Source: Actinomycetota bacterium
GTDB taxonomy: Bacteria > Actinomycetota > Actinomycetes > Nanopelagicales > Nanopelagicaceae
Length of the DNA: 33,201 nucleotides
NCBI GenBank assembly: GCA_029978425.1
Contig: JAPOJL010000001.1
Location: forward strand, 1-33,201
Direction: 5' to 3'
How positions within the stretch are numbered: the first letter of the stretch is position 1; each line of letters begins with the position of its first letter. Positions 16,680 to 26,923 of this stretch are shown here, one piece after another. The notes beneath the pieces are model-generated. The model was not told the DNA's origin and ran no database searches. It worked only from the letters and a program-made list of their open reading frames with translations. The translations under genes were made by a program, and so were the position numbers.

Positions 16680-17460
16680 GGTTCGACACCTTATTCTTCA
16701 AAGAACCTAAACCTTCCACTGCAACTTCGACTTCGCCTCCAGCGTTCATAGGCCCAATTCCAGAGGGAGTTCCAGTCAGAATCACATCTCCTGGCAATAG
16801 CGTCATTACTTTGGTAACGAACTCGATAATGAATGGCACATCAAAAACCATATCGGACAGTGGCGCAGATTGCTTGAGCTCTCCATCAACGGTTGCGGTT
16901 ACAAGTTGTGAGCCAGGTACAAATTCAGTATCAATCCATGGCCCAATCGGACAGAAGGTGTCAAAGCCCTTTGCGCGCGACCATTGACCATCTTTCTTCT
17001 GGAGATCTCTTGCCGTTACATCATTTGCAACGGTGTAGCCGAAAATTACATCTTTTGCTTTCTCGCGCGGAACTTCTTTACAGATTTTAGAAATCACGAC
17101 AGCAAGTTCAGCTTCGTGATCGATTCGCTCACTTGAGGATGGCCACTGAATAATGTCATTCGGGCCAATAACCGACGTGTTGGGTTTGATAAAAATGATG
17201 GGCTCTTCCGGTACTTCCCCGCCCATTTCTGCGGCGTGGTCAGCATAATTCTTACCAACACAGACCACCTTGCTCCGTGGAATTACTGGCGCAAGTAAGC
17301 GAACGTCTTCAAGTAAGAAAGTCTCATCTTCTTTGAATATGCCTGCATATAACGGATCGCTTGCGATTGCCCGAATAGTCTTCTCATCTTCCATAACTCC
17401 AAAATGAGGATCACTTCCGAGCTTGGAGCCCTGAGGTGGAGTAAATCTCACGATACGCAT
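16669..17460 (-). CDS. Fumarylacetoacetate hydrolase (FAH) family protein
   Basis: 263-residue member of the FAH superfamily, which includes acylpyruvases, oxaloacetate decarboxylases and 2-hydroxyhepta-2,4-diene-1,7-dioate isomerases. A short N-terminal domain precedes the catalytic fold, which starts near [18 protein letters not shown] (65-82). Metal ligands E116 and E118 are in [12 protein letters not shown], with a likely third at D147 in [25 protein letters not shown] and [11 protein letters not shown] complete the pattern. The substrate cannot be read from sequence. It overlaps gltX, an association also found in mycobacteria (Rv2993c beside gltX). ATG at 17460. Confidence 0.88.
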   Translation of the reverse strand: MRIVRFTPPQGSKLGSDPHFGVMEDEKTIRAIASDPLYAGIFKEDETFLLEDVRLLAPVIPRSKVVCVGKNYADHAAEMGGEVPEEPIIFIKPNTSVIGPNDIIQWPSSSERIDHEAELAVVISKICKEVPREKAKDVIFGYTVANDVTARDLQKKDGQWSRAKGFDTFCPIGPWIDTEFVPGSQLVTATVDGELKQSAPLSDMVFDVPFIIEFVTKVMTLLPGDVILTGTPSGIGPMNAGGEVEVAVEGLGSLKNKVSNRAS

Positions 17461-17469
17461 CAGAGAACT

Positions 17470-18759
17470 CTAAACCTCTTCGACTTTCTCTTCGGCAGCG
17501 GCTTTCTCCAATAAGAATGTGGCAATTCGATGGCGACGACCCACAGGGCGTTCGGCCGTGATCTGCCATCCATGGAGCGTGACTGCGCTTCCCGGGATAG
17601 GAACTCGACCTAGAACTTTTGCGACATATCCGCCAATGGTGTCAACATCTTCAAGCTCTTCAGCACTGAGGTCGAGTTCGAGGTTATCGGCTAAATCCTC
17701 GAGATGAAGTCGCGCTGAGACACGAGCTTGAGTTGGTGTTACCCATTCCAATTCATCGACATCATCGTCATACTCATCGGCAATTTCCCCGACGATTTCT
17801 TCGAGAATATCTTCAATCGTGATCAAGCCTGCAGTACCGCCATATTCATCCACAACAATCGCAAGATGTATCTGGTCACGTTGCATCTCTTTGAGTAGAT
17901 CAGATGCGGTCTTCGTTTCTGGGACGAAAGTTGCTTTTCGAAGATGGTCTTTTACTAATTCTGTTAGTTCAGATTCACGATATTCATGGGTTCGCTTTGC
18001 AAGATCTTTGACATATGCGATACCAAGAATCGTGTCGAGATTCTCGCCAATTACTGGGATGCGAGTAAATCCAGAGCGCAGTGCTAAAGAGAGACCTTGT
18101 CTGAGGTTCTTACTTCCTTCAATCCATACCATTTCGGTACGCGGCACCATTAATTCACGAACCAAGGTGTCTCCTAGTTCGAAAACGGAGTGGATCATCT
18201 CGTGTTCTGACTCTTCAACCAGGCCACGTTCATGCGCTTGATCTACTAAGTCGCGCAGTTCCGCTTCGTTTGCAAACGGCCCGGTTTTAAAACCTTTTCC
18301 TGGGGTAATGGCATTTCCAATCGCAATAAGGAGCGCTGTGATGGGGCCAAGTACCTTTGACATTACAACAGCGACAAAACATGCCGGCACAATCCATCGA
18401 CCTGCATTCTGCTTGGCGAGCGTGCGCGGTCCTACTCCCACCACAACATAGGAAAGAACTAACATCACGCCAACAGCTGCAGATAGCCCCGAGGGAATCG
18501 AATCAAACAATCTAACAAATGATTCGGCCACTATAACGGTAGCGGTGAGTTCACATGCTTTTCGTACAAAGAGTATGACGTTTAAATAACGAGCAGGCTC
18601 TTTGATGACGCGCTGCACCCATGCGGCTGAACGTGACGATTTAAGTTCGAGCTCTTCCACAAATACACGGGAAATCGAGTTAATCGCAGACTCAGAGCCC
18701 GCGAGAAATCCAGCAAAGAGAAGTAATGAGATGACCGAGAGAACTGCTGAGGGGCTCAT
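17470..18759 (-). CDS. CNNM/CorC-family membrane protein with CBS domains
   Basis: 429-residue integral membrane protein of the HlyC/CorC family, often called hemolysin-like but linked to magnesium and other divalent-ion homeostasis. The N-terminal DUF21/CNNM domain (about 1-155) has several membrane segments and the motif [16 protein letters not shown]. Two CBS domains follow at about 200-330 ([13 protein letters not shown]...[21 protein letters not shown] and [25 protein letters not shown]), then a CorC_HlyC domain to about 415 and an acidic tail. ATG overlaps the ybeY stop by 4 bases. In most actinobacteria era would follow; here an FAH gene does. Confidence 0.9.
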   Translation of the reverse strand: MSPSAVLSVISLLLFAGFLAGSESAINSISRVFVEELELKSSRSAAWVQRVIKEPARYLNVILFVRKACELTATVIVAESFVRLFDSIPSGLSAAVGVMLVLSYVVVGVGPRTLAKQNAGRWIVPACFVAVVMSKVLGPITALLIAIGNAITPGKGFKTGPFANEAELRDLVDQAHERGLVEESEHEMIHSVFELGDTLVRELMVPRTEMVWIEGSKNLRQGLSLALRSGFTRIPVIGENLDTILGIAYVKDLAKRTHEYRESELTELVKDHLRKATFVPETKTASDLLKEMQRDQIHLAIVVDEYGGTAGLITIEDILEEIVGEIADEYDDDVDELEWVTPTQARVSARLHLEDLADNLELDLSAEELEDVDTIGGYVAKVLGRVPIPGSAVTLHGWQITAERPVGRRHRIATFLLEKAAAEEKVEEV

Positions 18760-19202
18760 GCTTTAGATCTCCATTTTCCTAGGAATTCTTCCTGCAGACC
18801 GAACATCTCTTTCTTCTCTTCACTTTCTCGATGGTCATAACCCAAAAGGTGTAGCACCCCGTGCACCGTTAATAACTCTAACTCCTCTTGAAGTGAGTGG
18901 CCCGCATCTTTAGCTTGCTTCACCGCAAAGTCAGGGCAGAGCACGATATCTCCAACCATGCCCGGTCCTTGGGCGGCGCTATGGGGCTTCATTTCGTCCA
19001 TCGGAAAAGAGAGAACATCAGTCGCACCAGGTTCATCCATCCAGCGCACATGGAGCGCACTCATTTCTTCTTCATCAACGAGCGAGATGCTCAATTCTGA
19101 GTCACGATGAATTCCTAGTGATTCCATGGCAAAACTAGCAACAGATTCCAGTCTGCTTTCATCACATTCCGACTTTGTTAAGTTTGATATTTCTATAATC
19201 AT
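18756..19202 (-). CDS. ybeY: Endoribonuclease YbeY (rRNA maturation factor)
   Basis: Metal-dependent single-strand RNase required for 16S rRNA 3' maturation and ribosome quality control. The 148-residue protein has the zinc-binding H-x3-H-x5-H motif HGVLHLLGYDH (H114, H118, H124) and the preceding R53 in the ALHVRWMDEPGATDVLSFP block. ATG at 19202 with a weak ribosome-binding site, 39 bases after phoH. Its pairing with phoH upstream and a CNNM gene downstream is near universal. Confidence 0.95.
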   Translation of the reverse strand: MIIEISNLTKSECDESRLESVASFAMESLGIHRDSELSISLVDEEEMSALHVRWMDEPGATDVLSFPMDEMKPHSAAQGPGMVGDIVLCPDFAVKQAKDAGHSLQEELELLTVHGVLHLLGYDHRESEEKKEMFGLQEEFLGKWRSKA

Positions 19203-19241
19203 TTCGCACTCTTTCTTAACTTCTTTCGAAGTAAAGAAAAG

Positions 19242-20321
19242 CTAGCGATCACTCCTTAGGGAACGGGGTTTGTTGACGCGACGACTAGCTCGATTGCCGC
19301 CCACCGAATCATCGAATCTGCCGTATGCATCGACAATCTCGCTCACGAGTCGATGGCGTACCACATCTTCAGAAGTTAAATCCATAAATGAGATGTCATC
19401 GATACCCTCCAGAATTTCACGGACAATGCTGAGCCCTGATTCTTGGTGGGTAGGAAGATCTATCTGGGTGATATCCCCCGTTACGACCATCTTCGAACTG
19501 AAGCCGAGTCGAGTAAGAAACATCTTCATCTGTTCTGGAGAGGTATTTTGGGCTTCATCGAGAATGATGAATGAATCGTTGAGCGTGCGACCTCGCATGT
19601 ATGCAAGTGGCGCCACTTCGATTGTTCCTGATGACATCAAGCGAGGAATTGCATCGGGATCAAGCATGTCATGAAGCGCATCAAAGAGTGGGCGTAGATA
19701 TGGATCGATCTTCTCGTGAAGTGTTCCAGGAAGAAATCCAAGGCGCTCCCCTGCTTCTACTGCGGGACGAGTGAGGATTATGCGATTTACTTGTTTTGAT
19801 TGCAGCGCTTGAACGGCTTTCGCCATCGCTAAATATGTTTTTCCAGTACCTGCTGGACCAATTCCAAATGTCACCGTGTGCTTATCAATAGCATCGACAT
19901 ATTTCTTTTGATTTGAGGTCTTCGGGCGAATTGTCTTTCCACGATTGCTCAAAATATTGAGTGTGAGAACTTCAGCTGGGGTCTCATTGCCATCGCTGAG
20001 AATCATGGCGATGGAACGACGAACTGCATCATCACTTAATGGTTGACCAGCGCGAACTACGGTGAGGAAGTTCTGCATTAATTTCTTTACTCGCTCAGTT
20101 CCTTCAGCCGATCCTCGGAGAATGACTTCATTTCCGCGTACTGTGATTGCAACATCGCGAAATGCGCTTTCTAAGGCTCGAATGTATGAGTCATTAGGAC
20201 CGGTTAAGGCAACGCTCGGGATATCAGCAGGCAGAGTAAGAACGATGCGATCCATTGGGGCGATTCTATCCAGTTTCTTTAACGAGGTTCTATCCGGGTG
20301 GCCACTGAAGTGATCGGCCAC
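19242..20321 (-). CDS. phoH: PhoH-like ATPase
   Basis: PhoH/PhoL-type P-loop ATPase, up to 359 residues. An N-terminal KH-like region (about 25-90) precedes the ATPase, with Walker A GPAGTGKT at 155-162, Walker B ILDEAQ around D255, and VVTGDITQIDLP as sensor region. Family members are thought to be RNA-linked ATPases acting with YbeY, encoded next to it here. The start is uncertain: GTG at 20321 overlaps the HIT gene by 32 bases, while ATG at 20255 gives a 337-residue protein beginning MDRIVLTLPADIP with no overlap. Neither has a good ribosome-binding site. Confidence 0.92.
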   Translation of the reverse strand: MADHFSGHPDRTSLKKLDRIAPMDRIVLTLPADIPSVALTGPNDSYIRALESAFRDVAITVRGNEVILRGSAEGTERVKKLMQNFLTVVRAGQPLSDDAVRRSIAMILSDGNETPAEVLTLNILSNRGKTIRPKTSNQKKYVDAIDKHTVTFGIGPAGTGKTYLAMAKAVQALQSKQVNRIILTRPAVEAGERLGFLPGTLHEKIDPYLRPLFDALHDMLDPDAIPRLMSSGTIEVAPLAYMRGRTLNDSFIILDEAQNTSPEQMKMFLTRLGFSSKMVVTGDITQIDLPTHQESGLSIVREILEGIDDISFMDLTSEDVVRHRLVSEIVDAYGRFDDSVGGNRASRRVNKPRSLRSDR

Positions 20322-20625
20322 CTAAGAGATGAAGATGAGCGTGGAAAACTGTCTGGCCGCCATCTTCTCCGGTATTAAAGACGGTGCGATAGCCATTGAG
20401 CGTTTTCTCGTCAGCAATCTCGCGAGCCATAGCAAAGAGTTCGCCCAGAACTTTCTGGTCAGCAGCAGCGAGTTCCGCTGCATTCTCATAATGCGCTTTT
20501 GGAATTATCAAAATATGTGTTGGAGCTTGCGGATTGATATCGTTAAATGCAAGAACGTTCGAGTTTTCTTTTACTTTGCTAGCCGGTATATCGCCTGCAA
20601 CGATTGCACAAAATAGGCATTTCAT
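20290..20625 (-). CDS. HIT-family protein (HINT-like)
   Basis: 111-residue histidine-triad nucleotide-binding protein, HINT branch, likely a purine nucleoside phosphoramidase. It begins MKCLFCAIVAGDIPASKV with CxxC at 3-6. The HIT motif HAHLHLLGG contains H95, H97 and H99. FNDINPQAPTHILIIPKAH is also diagnostic. ATG at 20625, 9 bases after rsmE. The physiological substrate is not known. The HIT-phoH-ybeY order is common in actinobacteria. Confidence 0.92.
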   Translation of the reverse strand: MKCLFCAIVAGDIPASKVKENSNVLAFNDINPQAPTHILIIPKAHYENAAELAAADQKVLGELFAMAREIADEKTLNGYRTVFNTGEDGGQTVFHAHLHLLGGRSLQWPPG

Positions 20626-20634
20626 GGCGTATCT

Positions 20635-21357
20635 CTACCAGATTCCAAGCGCAGTTTGAACGGCGGCAAGAGCTGCTGCTCCAGCATGTGCAGCGCGAAA
20701 GATCGGTCTTCCCATACTTACGATTTTTGCACCTGCAGCCATGAAACTTTCACTTTCTTCCTGAGTGATACCACCCTCAGGACCAATAATGATGAGGACT
20801 TTCTTGGGTTGTTGAGTATGGAGCAGCGTAGATAATTTTTCTGTCGATCCTTCATGGAAAAGTAGTACAAGATCAAAATGCGAAAAACTTTCAATCGCAT
20901 CGTTTAAAGAATGAAGTTTTGCAACGCTAGGAATCCAGCTACGTCGTGATTGCTTTGTGGCTTCGCGAGCCCAAAGCTGCCACTTTTCTTGGGCCTCACT
21001 CTCATCTTTCCACTGTCCAATTGAGCGCGCTGCGCTCCAAGGAAGAATCTGATTGACTCCAGCCTCTGTTAATAGCTCTACCGTCTCACGAGCGCGATCG
21101 CCTTTCGTGAGCGCCTGGAGGACGGTGAGTTGAATTTCCGAATTTGGAATATCCTCATGAAGAAGAATTCTTGCGGTCAGTGATTTCTTTCTTACTTCAA
21201 TAACTTCAACTTCAGCGCGTGCGCCCCTGCCATCTGTTAACGCAAGGTGCTCTCCTAGCTTCACGCGAGAGACTGATATTGCATGATGGGCTTCATCGCC
21301 GTCGAGAACAACTTCACCACTGTCAGGCAGTGATTCAATGAGAAATACCGGGAGCAT
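20635..21357 (-). CDS. rsmE: 16S rRNA (uracil1498-N3)-methyltransferase RsmE
   Basis: SPOUT-class methyltransferase acting on U1498 of 16S rRNA. 240 residues from the ATG at 21357. An N-terminal PUA-like domain (about 1-70, HHAISVSRVKLGEHLALTDG) is followed by the knotted domain with GPEGG at 192-196 and the C-terminal loop MGRPIFRAAHAGAAAL. The usual loop is closer to LGPRILRTETA, so this loop is diverged at several positions. The start shares a base with the dnaJ stop (TGATG), and AGGA lies 4 bases upstream. This is better than the TTG one codon earlier. Confidence 0.9.
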   Translation of the reverse strand: MLPVFLIESLPDSGEVVLDGDEAHHAISVSRVKLGEHLALTDGRGARAEVEVIEVRKKSLTARILLHEDIPNSEIQLTVLQALTKGDRARETVELLTEAGVNQILPWSAARSIGQWKDESEAQEKWQLWAREATKQSRRSWIPSVAKLHSLNDAIESFSHFDLVLLFHEGSTEKLSTLLHTQQPKKVLIIIGPEGGITQEESESFMAAGAKIVSMGRPIFRAAHAGAAALAAVQTALGIW

Positions 21358-22481
21358 CAATTCCTAAAGGCATCTCTAAATTTGCCAAAGAATCCACCAT
21401 CAGAATCAGAATCGCCTTTGCGCGACGTGACCTTATTTGATTTTTCGCTATCACCACGTTCTGCCGCAAACTCTTTGAGTAACTCTTCTTGCTTACGTGA
21501 GAGTTTGGTAGGGATTTCCACGTTGATATGTGCAAAAAGCTCGCCGCGTCCACCACCGCGAAGCTTGGTCATACCCTTGCCGCGAATAGGAATGATCTGT
21601 CCACTCTGAGTTCCCGGCTTAATTTCCAACTCTATTTCGCCATCAAGAGATTGAATTCTCATAGAAGTTCCGAGCGCAGCTCCTGTCATCGGAACTGAAA
21701 CGGCAATGTGTAAGTCATCGCCCTCTCGAACTAATTGATCATGGTCAGAAACGATTATTTCGACATACAAGTCACCTGCTGGCCCACCACCAGGACCAAC
21801 TTCACCTTGACCTGATAATTGAATGCGATTACCCGTTTCAACTCCTGCAGGGATCTTCACATCAAGATTTCTCCGCGCGCGAACACGGCCATCTCCCGCA
21901 CATTCACTACATGCTGAGGGAATGACTGTTCCAAATCCTTGGCACGTGCCGCAAGGACGAGATGTCATCACTTGGCCAATAAAGGAGCGCGTTACCTGTT
22001 GAATTTCGCCTCGACCTTTACAAATATCGCAGGTGCGTGGAGATGTTCCAGCAGCACATCCATCGCCGCCACACTTCGTGCAGATAATCGCGGTTTCTAC
22101 GCCGATCTCTCGAGTTGTTCCAAAGCACGCATCATGAAGTTCAATCGTTACTCGAATCAACGCATCTTGACCTTGGCGCATTCGTGGACGCGGACCGCGT
22201 GGAGATCCGCCGCCACCAAAGAACGCATCCATGATGTCGCTAAATCCACCAAATCCACCACCAAAGCCGCCGTATCCATCTCCGCCACGATCATAAGAAC
22301 TTCTCTTATCAGGATCACTTAAAACTTCGTATGCGGCCGTGATCTCCTTAAAGCGATCTTGAACTTTGGGATCAGGATTTACATCTGGATGCATTTCGCG
22401 CGCTAATTTGCGATAAGCCTTCTTTATTTCGTCTTGAGAAGCGCTTCGATCAACGCCTAATACTTGATAGTGATCGCTCAT
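21357..22481 (-). CDS. dnaJ: Chaperone protein DnaJ (type I)
   Basis: Hsp40 co-chaperone that stimulates DnaK. It has 374 residues with all type I domains. The J domain is at 1-67 with the HPD motif at 31-33. A G/F-rich linker runs from about 66 to 92. The zinc region has four CxxCxGxG-type repeats (C134/C137, C151/C154, C177/C180, C191/C194), and substrate-binding beta domains extend to about 340, followed by a charged serine-rich tail. ATG overlaps the hrcA stop by 4 bases. This is the hrcA-linked DnaJ (DnaJ2 of other actinobacteria); a second copy beside dnaK is likely elsewhere. Confidence 0.96.
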   Translation of the reverse strand: MSDHYQVLGVDRSASQDEIKKAYRKLAREMHPDVNPDPKVQDRFKEITAAYEVLSDPDKRSSYDRGGDGYGGFGGGFGGFSDIMDAFFGGGGSPRGPRPRMRQGQDALIRVTIELHDACFGTTREIGVETAIICTKCGGDGCAAGTSPRTCDICKGRGEIQQVTRSFIGQVMTSRPCGTCQGFGTVIPSACSECAGDGRVRARRNLDVKIPAGVETGNRIQLSGQGEVGPGGGPAGDLYVEIIVSDHDQLVREGDDLHIAVSVPMTGAALGTSMRIQSLDGEIELEIKPGTQSGQIIPIRGKGMTKLRGGGRGELFAHINVEIPTKLSRKQEELLKEFAAERGDSEKSNKVTSRKGDSDSDGGFFGKFRDAFRN

Positions 22482-23500
22482 GATTGACTATCGATAAGGA
22501 ATCGTCCGACATATCGAGCGACCGCATTGACTGCGGACATCGACGATGAATAATCCATACGGGTTGGGCCGAGAATTCCAAGTCCACCCAAGGGATTTCC
22601 TTCTACTCCGTAACTCATCGTCACCAAACTTGTGCGCTTTAAGCCTGATTCATCTTGCTCTTCACCTATGCGAACCCGCATCGTTTCGCCAGCATCACTT
22701 AAAAGACGGAGTAGAACAACTTGCTCTTCCAACGCTTCAAGAATTCCATGGATATCGCTGGACTCTCCGGTTCCACGTGCCAAGTTTGCAGTACCTGCTA
22801 GGACTACTTTCTCTTCTGGTTTCTCAATGGCCATTTCAATCAAGTTAGAGATGATAAGTGCTGTAGATGTTCGCTCGTTTCTACCAAACGCAGCCAAAAT
22901 TCCCTCCAATTGTGGGGCAACATCCGACATTGATTTTCCAGTAACTGCGCCATTAAGGCGTTGACGTAAATCTCCCAGCAGCTGTTCATTGAGCTCATAT
23001 GGAAGTTCCAAGACCCGCTGTTCAACTCGCCCAGTGTTAGTAATGAGCACCATCATCAATCGCGTCGGCGTGAGGAGTACTAATTCAATATGACGAACCC
23101 GCGACTTTGTGAGTGAGGGATATTGCACCACAGCAACTTGCTTTGTGACTTGGGCCAAAAGTCGGACCGTCCGCATAACGATGTCATCAAGATCGTTAGC
23201 GCCTTCCAGGAAAGTTTCAATGGCGCGACGCTCTGCATTTGAAAGGGGTTTGACGGTGGCAATCTTGTCGACGAAAAGTCGATAACCCTTATCGGTAGGA
23301 ATACGCCCTGCGCTTGTGTGTGGTTGCGTGATGAAGCCCGCATCTTCAAGGACTGACATTTCGTTACGAATCGTCGCAGGCGATATACCAAGCCCATGTC
23401 GTTGAGAGATTGCTTTGGAACCTACTGGCTCCTCAGTTGCGACATACTCCTCAACAATCGCTCGCAGAATATCTAGTTGACGTGTTTCCATATCAATCAT
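22478..23500 (-). CDS. hrcA: Heat-inducible transcription repressor HrcA
   Basis: Repressor that binds CIRCE elements upstream of groE and sometimes dnaK operons. In this 340-residue protein an N-terminal winged helix, about 1-75 ([26 protein letters not shown] and [18 protein letters not shown]), is followed by the GAF-like and dimerisation domains, ending [12 protein letters not shown] at 23500 or ATG at 23491; no clear ribosome-binding site separates them. Coupled to dnaJ. I saw no CIRCE-like TTAGCACTC/GAGTGCTAA pair in this window, so local autoregulation through CIRCE is not evident. Confidence 0.95.
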   Translation of the reverse strand: MIDMETRQLDILRAIVEEYVATEEPVGSKAISQRHGLGISPATIRNEMSVLEDAGFITQPHTSAGRIPTDKGYRLFVDKIATVKPLSNAERRAIETFLEGANDLDDIVMRTVRLLAQVTKQVAVVQYPSLTKSRVRHIELVLLTPTRLMMVLITNTGRVEQRVLELPYELNEQLLGDLRQRLNGAVTGKSMSDVAPQLEGILAAFGRNERTSTALIISNLIEMAIEKPEEKVVLAGTANLARGTGESSDIHGILEALEEQVVLLRLLSDAGETMRVRIGEEQDESGLKRTSLVTMSYGVEGNPLGGLGILGPTRMDYSSSMSAVNAVARYVGRFLIDSQS

Positions 23501-23513
23501 TCATCTATTCAAC

Positions 23514-23858
23514 TTAAATCGTGGCAATACCAATAGTTGCCAAAATGATTAGCAGCATAGCTGGGAATCCAGTTCGAACTTTGTTAGCTTTGAAATGAAA
23601 GAAAATAGCTCCCGCCATGATGAACCAGATCGCTATAAATCCATAAAGCTCGAGATCTGAGTTATCAAGTGCAAATCCGATAACCAGAGCAGATGCCGCT
23701 AGCGTCTCAAAGAGACCAACCAAGCGCGCCAAGCCATCAGGAAAACCCACATCACGAGTGCCGGAAAGGCCAGCGTTGCTACCGCTTGCCTTAGAAAGGC
23801 CAGCGATGAGAAAAATCAGAGCTAATAGCAAGCTGATAACGGTATGAAGGGTGGTCAT
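23514..23858 (-). CDS. DoxX-like small membrane protein
   Basis: 114-residue protein with about four hydrophobic membrane segments (near 5-22, 44-64, 70-90 and 98-114). FLIAGLSKASG near the first helix and RLVGLFETLAASALVIG around the second resemble the DoxX-like/DUF4870-type families of small membrane proteins. Function unknown; some relatives are tied to redox or sulfur metabolism, but nothing here shows that. ATG at 23858, 14 bases from the hemW stop, without a clear ribosome-binding site. Its place between hemW and hrcA suggests co-transcription, not a shared function. Confidence 0.7.
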   Translation of the reverse strand: MTTLHTVISLLLALIFLIAGLSKASGSNAGLSGTRDVGFPDGLARLVGLFETLAASALVIGFALDNSDLELYGFIAIWFIMAGAIFFHFKANKVRTGFPAMLLIILATIGIATI

Positions 23859-23872
23859 AGGAAGAAAAGTTA

Positions 23873-25018
23873 CTACAACACTAACTCTCGCACGATTCGG
23901 TCGGCAATCAGGCGACCTTCCTTGCTTAGAACTAACTTCTTTTCACTCCAGCTTTTTTCTTCGAGGTGGCCACTACCAAGAAATGGTTCTGCCTTCTTTA
24001 TCTGCAGATCAGTTAATGCAGAGAGTTGTATACCCTCTCTTCGGCGAATTTGAAGCATCACGAACTCATCTGCCAAATTCTCACTAGTCAAGATTTCACT
24101 ACTGAGTTCTGGAATTTCATTCTTGAAAATCTTCTGCTGATAGGTCGATGGATGTTTTACATTCCACCAACGCTTTTTATCTACATATGAATGTGCACCG
24201 GGGCCTACTCCCCACCAATGCGATCCATCCCAATATGCAATGTTGTGACGACATTCTCCGCCCGGCTTGCTCCAATTACTCAGCTCGTACCAAGAGAAAC
24301 CTGCACTCTCAAAAGCGTCATCAGCTATCAAGTACTTTTCGGCAGTTTCATCGTCATCAGGAAGCGTTAACTCGCCGCGGGCAATTTGGGCAGCTAACTT
24401 CGTTCCACGCTCCACAATCAAGGCATAGGCGCTGATGTGATTAATTGGTAATTCCATCGCCGCTGTAACGCTCGTTTTCCAATCTGCAATGCTTTCGCCA
24501 GGCGCTCCATAAATCAGATCAACGCTGATATTTTCAAAACCTGCGCTCACCGCAGCATTTACTGCGCTCACAACATTCTCTGGTTTATGGGTGCGATCAA
24601 GGGCTTCTAGTACATGAGGTACTGCTGATTGCATTCCCATCGAGATTCGCGTCGCTCCAGATTCACGCATGGTGCCGAGGAACTCTGGTGTTACTGAATC
24701 AGGATTAACCTCTAGAGTAATTTCAGCATCATCGAGTACTTCAAAGTGTTCGCCGATTCTCGCTATCACCCGCGCTAATTCCCCAGCGGGCATCAGCGAA
24801 GGAGTGCCGCCACCAAAAAAGATCGAAGGTACTTGCGCTGCTCCCACAGTGGAATGAGCCAACTCTATTTCGCGGATAGCAGCATCAATGTAATTCTGCG
24901 AGACAGTTGCGAGATCTGGACCTTGTAATTCAGCAGGTGTGTAGGTATTAAAATCACAATAACCACAGCGCTTAGCGCAATAAGGGATATGAATATAGAA
25001 CGAGAGCCGGCGGCTCAC
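23873..25018 (-). CDS. hemW: Radical SAM heme chaperone HemW
   Basis: 381-residue radical SAM protein. The iron-sulfur motif is C14-x3-C18-x2-C21 in HIPYCAKRCGYCDF. FFGGGTPSL and ECRHNIAYWDGSHWWGVGPGAHS, present in HemW and its coproporphyrinogen-oxidase relatives, follow. HemW lacks coproporphyrinogen oxidase activity and is thought to deliver heme; the name oxygen-independent coproporphyrinogen oxidase is often misapplied to it. The GTG start at 25018 directly abuts the lepA stop. The lepA-hemW-hrcA-dnaJ order is the usual one in actinobacteria. Confidence 0.94.
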   Translation of the reverse strand: MSRRLSFYIHIPYCAKRCGYCDFNTYTPAELQGPDLATVSQNYIDAAIREIELAHSTVGAAQVPSIFFGGGTPSLMPAGELARVIARIGEHFEVLDDAEITLEVNPDSVTPEFLGTMRESGATRISMGMQSAVPHVLEALDRTHKPENVVSAVNAAVSAGFENISVDLIYGAPGESIADWKTSVTAAMELPINHISAYALIVERGTKLAAQIARGELTLPDDDETAEKYLIADDAFESAGFSWYELSNWSKPGGECRHNIAYWDGSHWWGVGPGAHSYVDKKRWWNVKHPSTYQQKIFKNEIPELSSEILTSENLADEFVMLQIRRREGIQLSALTDLQIKKAEPFLGSGHLEEKSWSEKKLVLSKEGRLIADRIVRELVL

Positions 25019-26887
25019 TTACTTCTTGACCTTTCCACTTTCAGCATCAGCATTTGTGGCAAGCGCGGCAATGAATGCTTCTTGGGGAACTTCAACGCGC
25101 CCCACCATCTTCATGCGCTTCTTACCCTCTTTTTGCTTCTCAAGAAGTTTGCGCTTACGCGAAATATCTCCACCGTAACATTTAGCGAGAACATCTTTGC
25201 GAATCGCTCGGATATTTTCGCGCGCAATAATCTTGGCGCCGATAGCGGCCTGGATGGGAACTTCGAATTGCTGCCTTGGAATGAGTTCACGCAATTTTGT
25301 GGTCATCATGACGCCATAGGAATAAGCCTTCTCGCGATGCACGATCGAACTAAATGCGTCGACCGTATCGCCCTGCAACAAGATATCGACTTTGACGAGA
25401 TCTCCTTCAGCTTCGCCAATAGGCTCGTAATCAAGGGATGCGTAACCTTTGGTGCGAGATTTCAATTGATCGAAGAAATCAAAGACGATTTCAGCAAGTG
25501 GCAATGTGTAACGAATCTCCACGCGATCTTCAGAGAGATAGTCCATTCCATTGAGCGTTCCACGACGCTGTTGGCATAGCTCCATGATGGTTCCGATGTA
25601 ATCGGTCGGAGAGAGAATCGTGGCGCGCACGATTGGCTCAAGAACTTTATCAACCTTGCCACTGGGATATTCACTTGGGTTGGTAACGATGAGTTCCTCG
25701 CCGCCTTCTTTTGTCACGCGGTAAACGACGTTAGGAGCGGTTGAGATTAGGGTGAGATTAAATTCGCGCTCTAAACGCTCGCGCACGATCTCCATATGAA
25801 GTAGTCCAAGGAAGCCACAGCGAAAACCAAAGCCCAGCGCTGCAGAAGTTTCTGGTTCGTACACTAATGCAGCATCATTGAGCTGCAATTTATCGAGCGC
25901 ATCGCGCAACATCGGATATTCATCGCCATCAATGGGATAAAGACCTGAGAACACCATCGGCTTCGGATCTTTATATCCGCCGAGCGCCTCTTTTGCTGGC
26001 TTGTGAAATGTAGTGACGGTATCGCCGACGCGAGATAGACGAACATCTTTCACGCCTGTAATCAAGTAACCCACTTCGCCAACGCCAAGTCCTTTGCTGG
26101 AGACAGGTTCTGGTGAGATGACGCCGATATCAAGAAGCTCATGTTTTGCAGCGGTTGAGAACATTTGAATCTGTTCGCGCGGCGAGAGTTTTCCATCGAA
26201 GACACGAACATAGGTAACAACGCCACGATACGTGTCATACACCGAGTCAAAGATGAGGGCGCGTGCCGGTCCATCAGGATTTCCTTGTGGAGGCGGAATC
26301 TGGGCGACGATTTGATCGAGAAGCTCTTCAACACCAGCGCCAGTTTTTCCTGAGACTTTCAAGCAATCTTCTGGCTTACATCCCACAAGTTTGGATAACT
26401 CAATTGCAAATTTCTCAGGTTGAGCTGCAGGTAAATCAATCTTATTTAAAACCGGAATAATCGTGAGGTTATTTTCCATCGCTAAATAAAGATTTGCCAG
26501 AGTCTGTGCTTCGATGCCTTGAGCGCAGTCCACGAGAAGAATTGCACCTTCGCAGGCCGCAAGTGATCGAGAGACTTCGTAAGTGAAGTCGACGTGGCCG
26601 GGAGTATCAATCATGTTGAGGATATATTCCTGACCATCAATTCCAGATTTCCATGGCAGTCGTACGGCTTGGCTCTTGATGGTGATTCCGCGTTCGCGTT
26701 CGATATCCATACGATCGAGATATTGCTCGCGCATGTTGCGCGCTTCGACAACGCCCGTTATTCCCAACATACGATCGGCAAGAGTGGATTTACCGTGATC
26801 GATGTGGGCGATGATGCAGAAATTTCGAATCTGCGCTGGATTTGTGGCAGAGGGTTGTGGCGCTTTTGCTAACGGAATTGCAGGCAT
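25019..26887 (-). CDS. lepA: Elongation factor 4 (LepA)
   Basis: Translational GTPase that acts on stalled ribosomes and in 30S assembly. It has 622 residues, slightly longer than E. coli LepA because of about 20 extra N-terminal residues. G1 is AHIDHGKST (27-35), then the [11 protein letters not shown] switch, G3 DTPGHVDF and G4 NKID. The C-terminal EF4-specific domain includes [22 protein letters not shown], the basic segment entering the decoding region. ATG at 26887 with an AGGCGG-like site upstream. It follows rpsT by 36 bases, an arrangement conserved widely. Confidence 0.97.
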   Translation of the reverse strand: MPAIPLAKAPQPSATNPAQIRNFCIIAHIDHGKSTLADRMLGITGVVEARNMREQYLDRMDIERERGITIKSQAVRLPWKSGIDGQEYILNMIDTPGHVDFTYEVSRSLAACEGAILLVDCAQGIEAQTLANLYLAMENNLTIIPVLNKIDLPAAQPEKFAIELSKLVGCKPEDCLKVSGKTGAGVEELLDQIVAQIPPPQGNPDGPARALIFDSVYDTYRGVVTYVRVFDGKLSPREQIQMFSTAAKHELLDIGVISPEPVSSKGLGVGEVGYLITGVKDVRLSRVGDTVTTFHKPAKEALGGYKDPKPMVFSGLYPIDGDEYPMLRDALDKLQLNDAALVYEPETSAALGFGFRCGFLGLLHMEIVRERLEREFNLTLISTAPNVVYRVTKEGGEELIVTNPSEYPSGKVDKVLEPIVRATILSPTDYIGTIMELCQQRRGTLNGMDYLSEDRVEIRYTLPLAEIVFDFFDQLKSRTKGYASLDYEPIGEAEGDLVKVDILLQGDTVDAFSSIVHREKAYSYGVMMTTKLRELIPRQQFEVPIQAAIGAKIIARENIRAIRKDVLAKCYGGDISRKRKLLEKQKEGKKRMKMVGRVEVPQEAFIAALATNADAESGKVKK

Positions 26888-26923
26888 TAGCGACCGCCTA
26901 CTAAGGAATGTGAGTTGGCTTGA

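Noticed and set aside
20255..20321. Treating the phoH GTG at 20321 as certain
   Set aside because: ATG at 20255 avoids the overlap with the HIT gene; homolog N-termini vary too much to decide, so both are given.
24989..25579. 196-residue plus-strand open frame
   Set aside because: It is antisense to lepA, has no ribosome-binding site and its composition follows the lepA codons in reverse.
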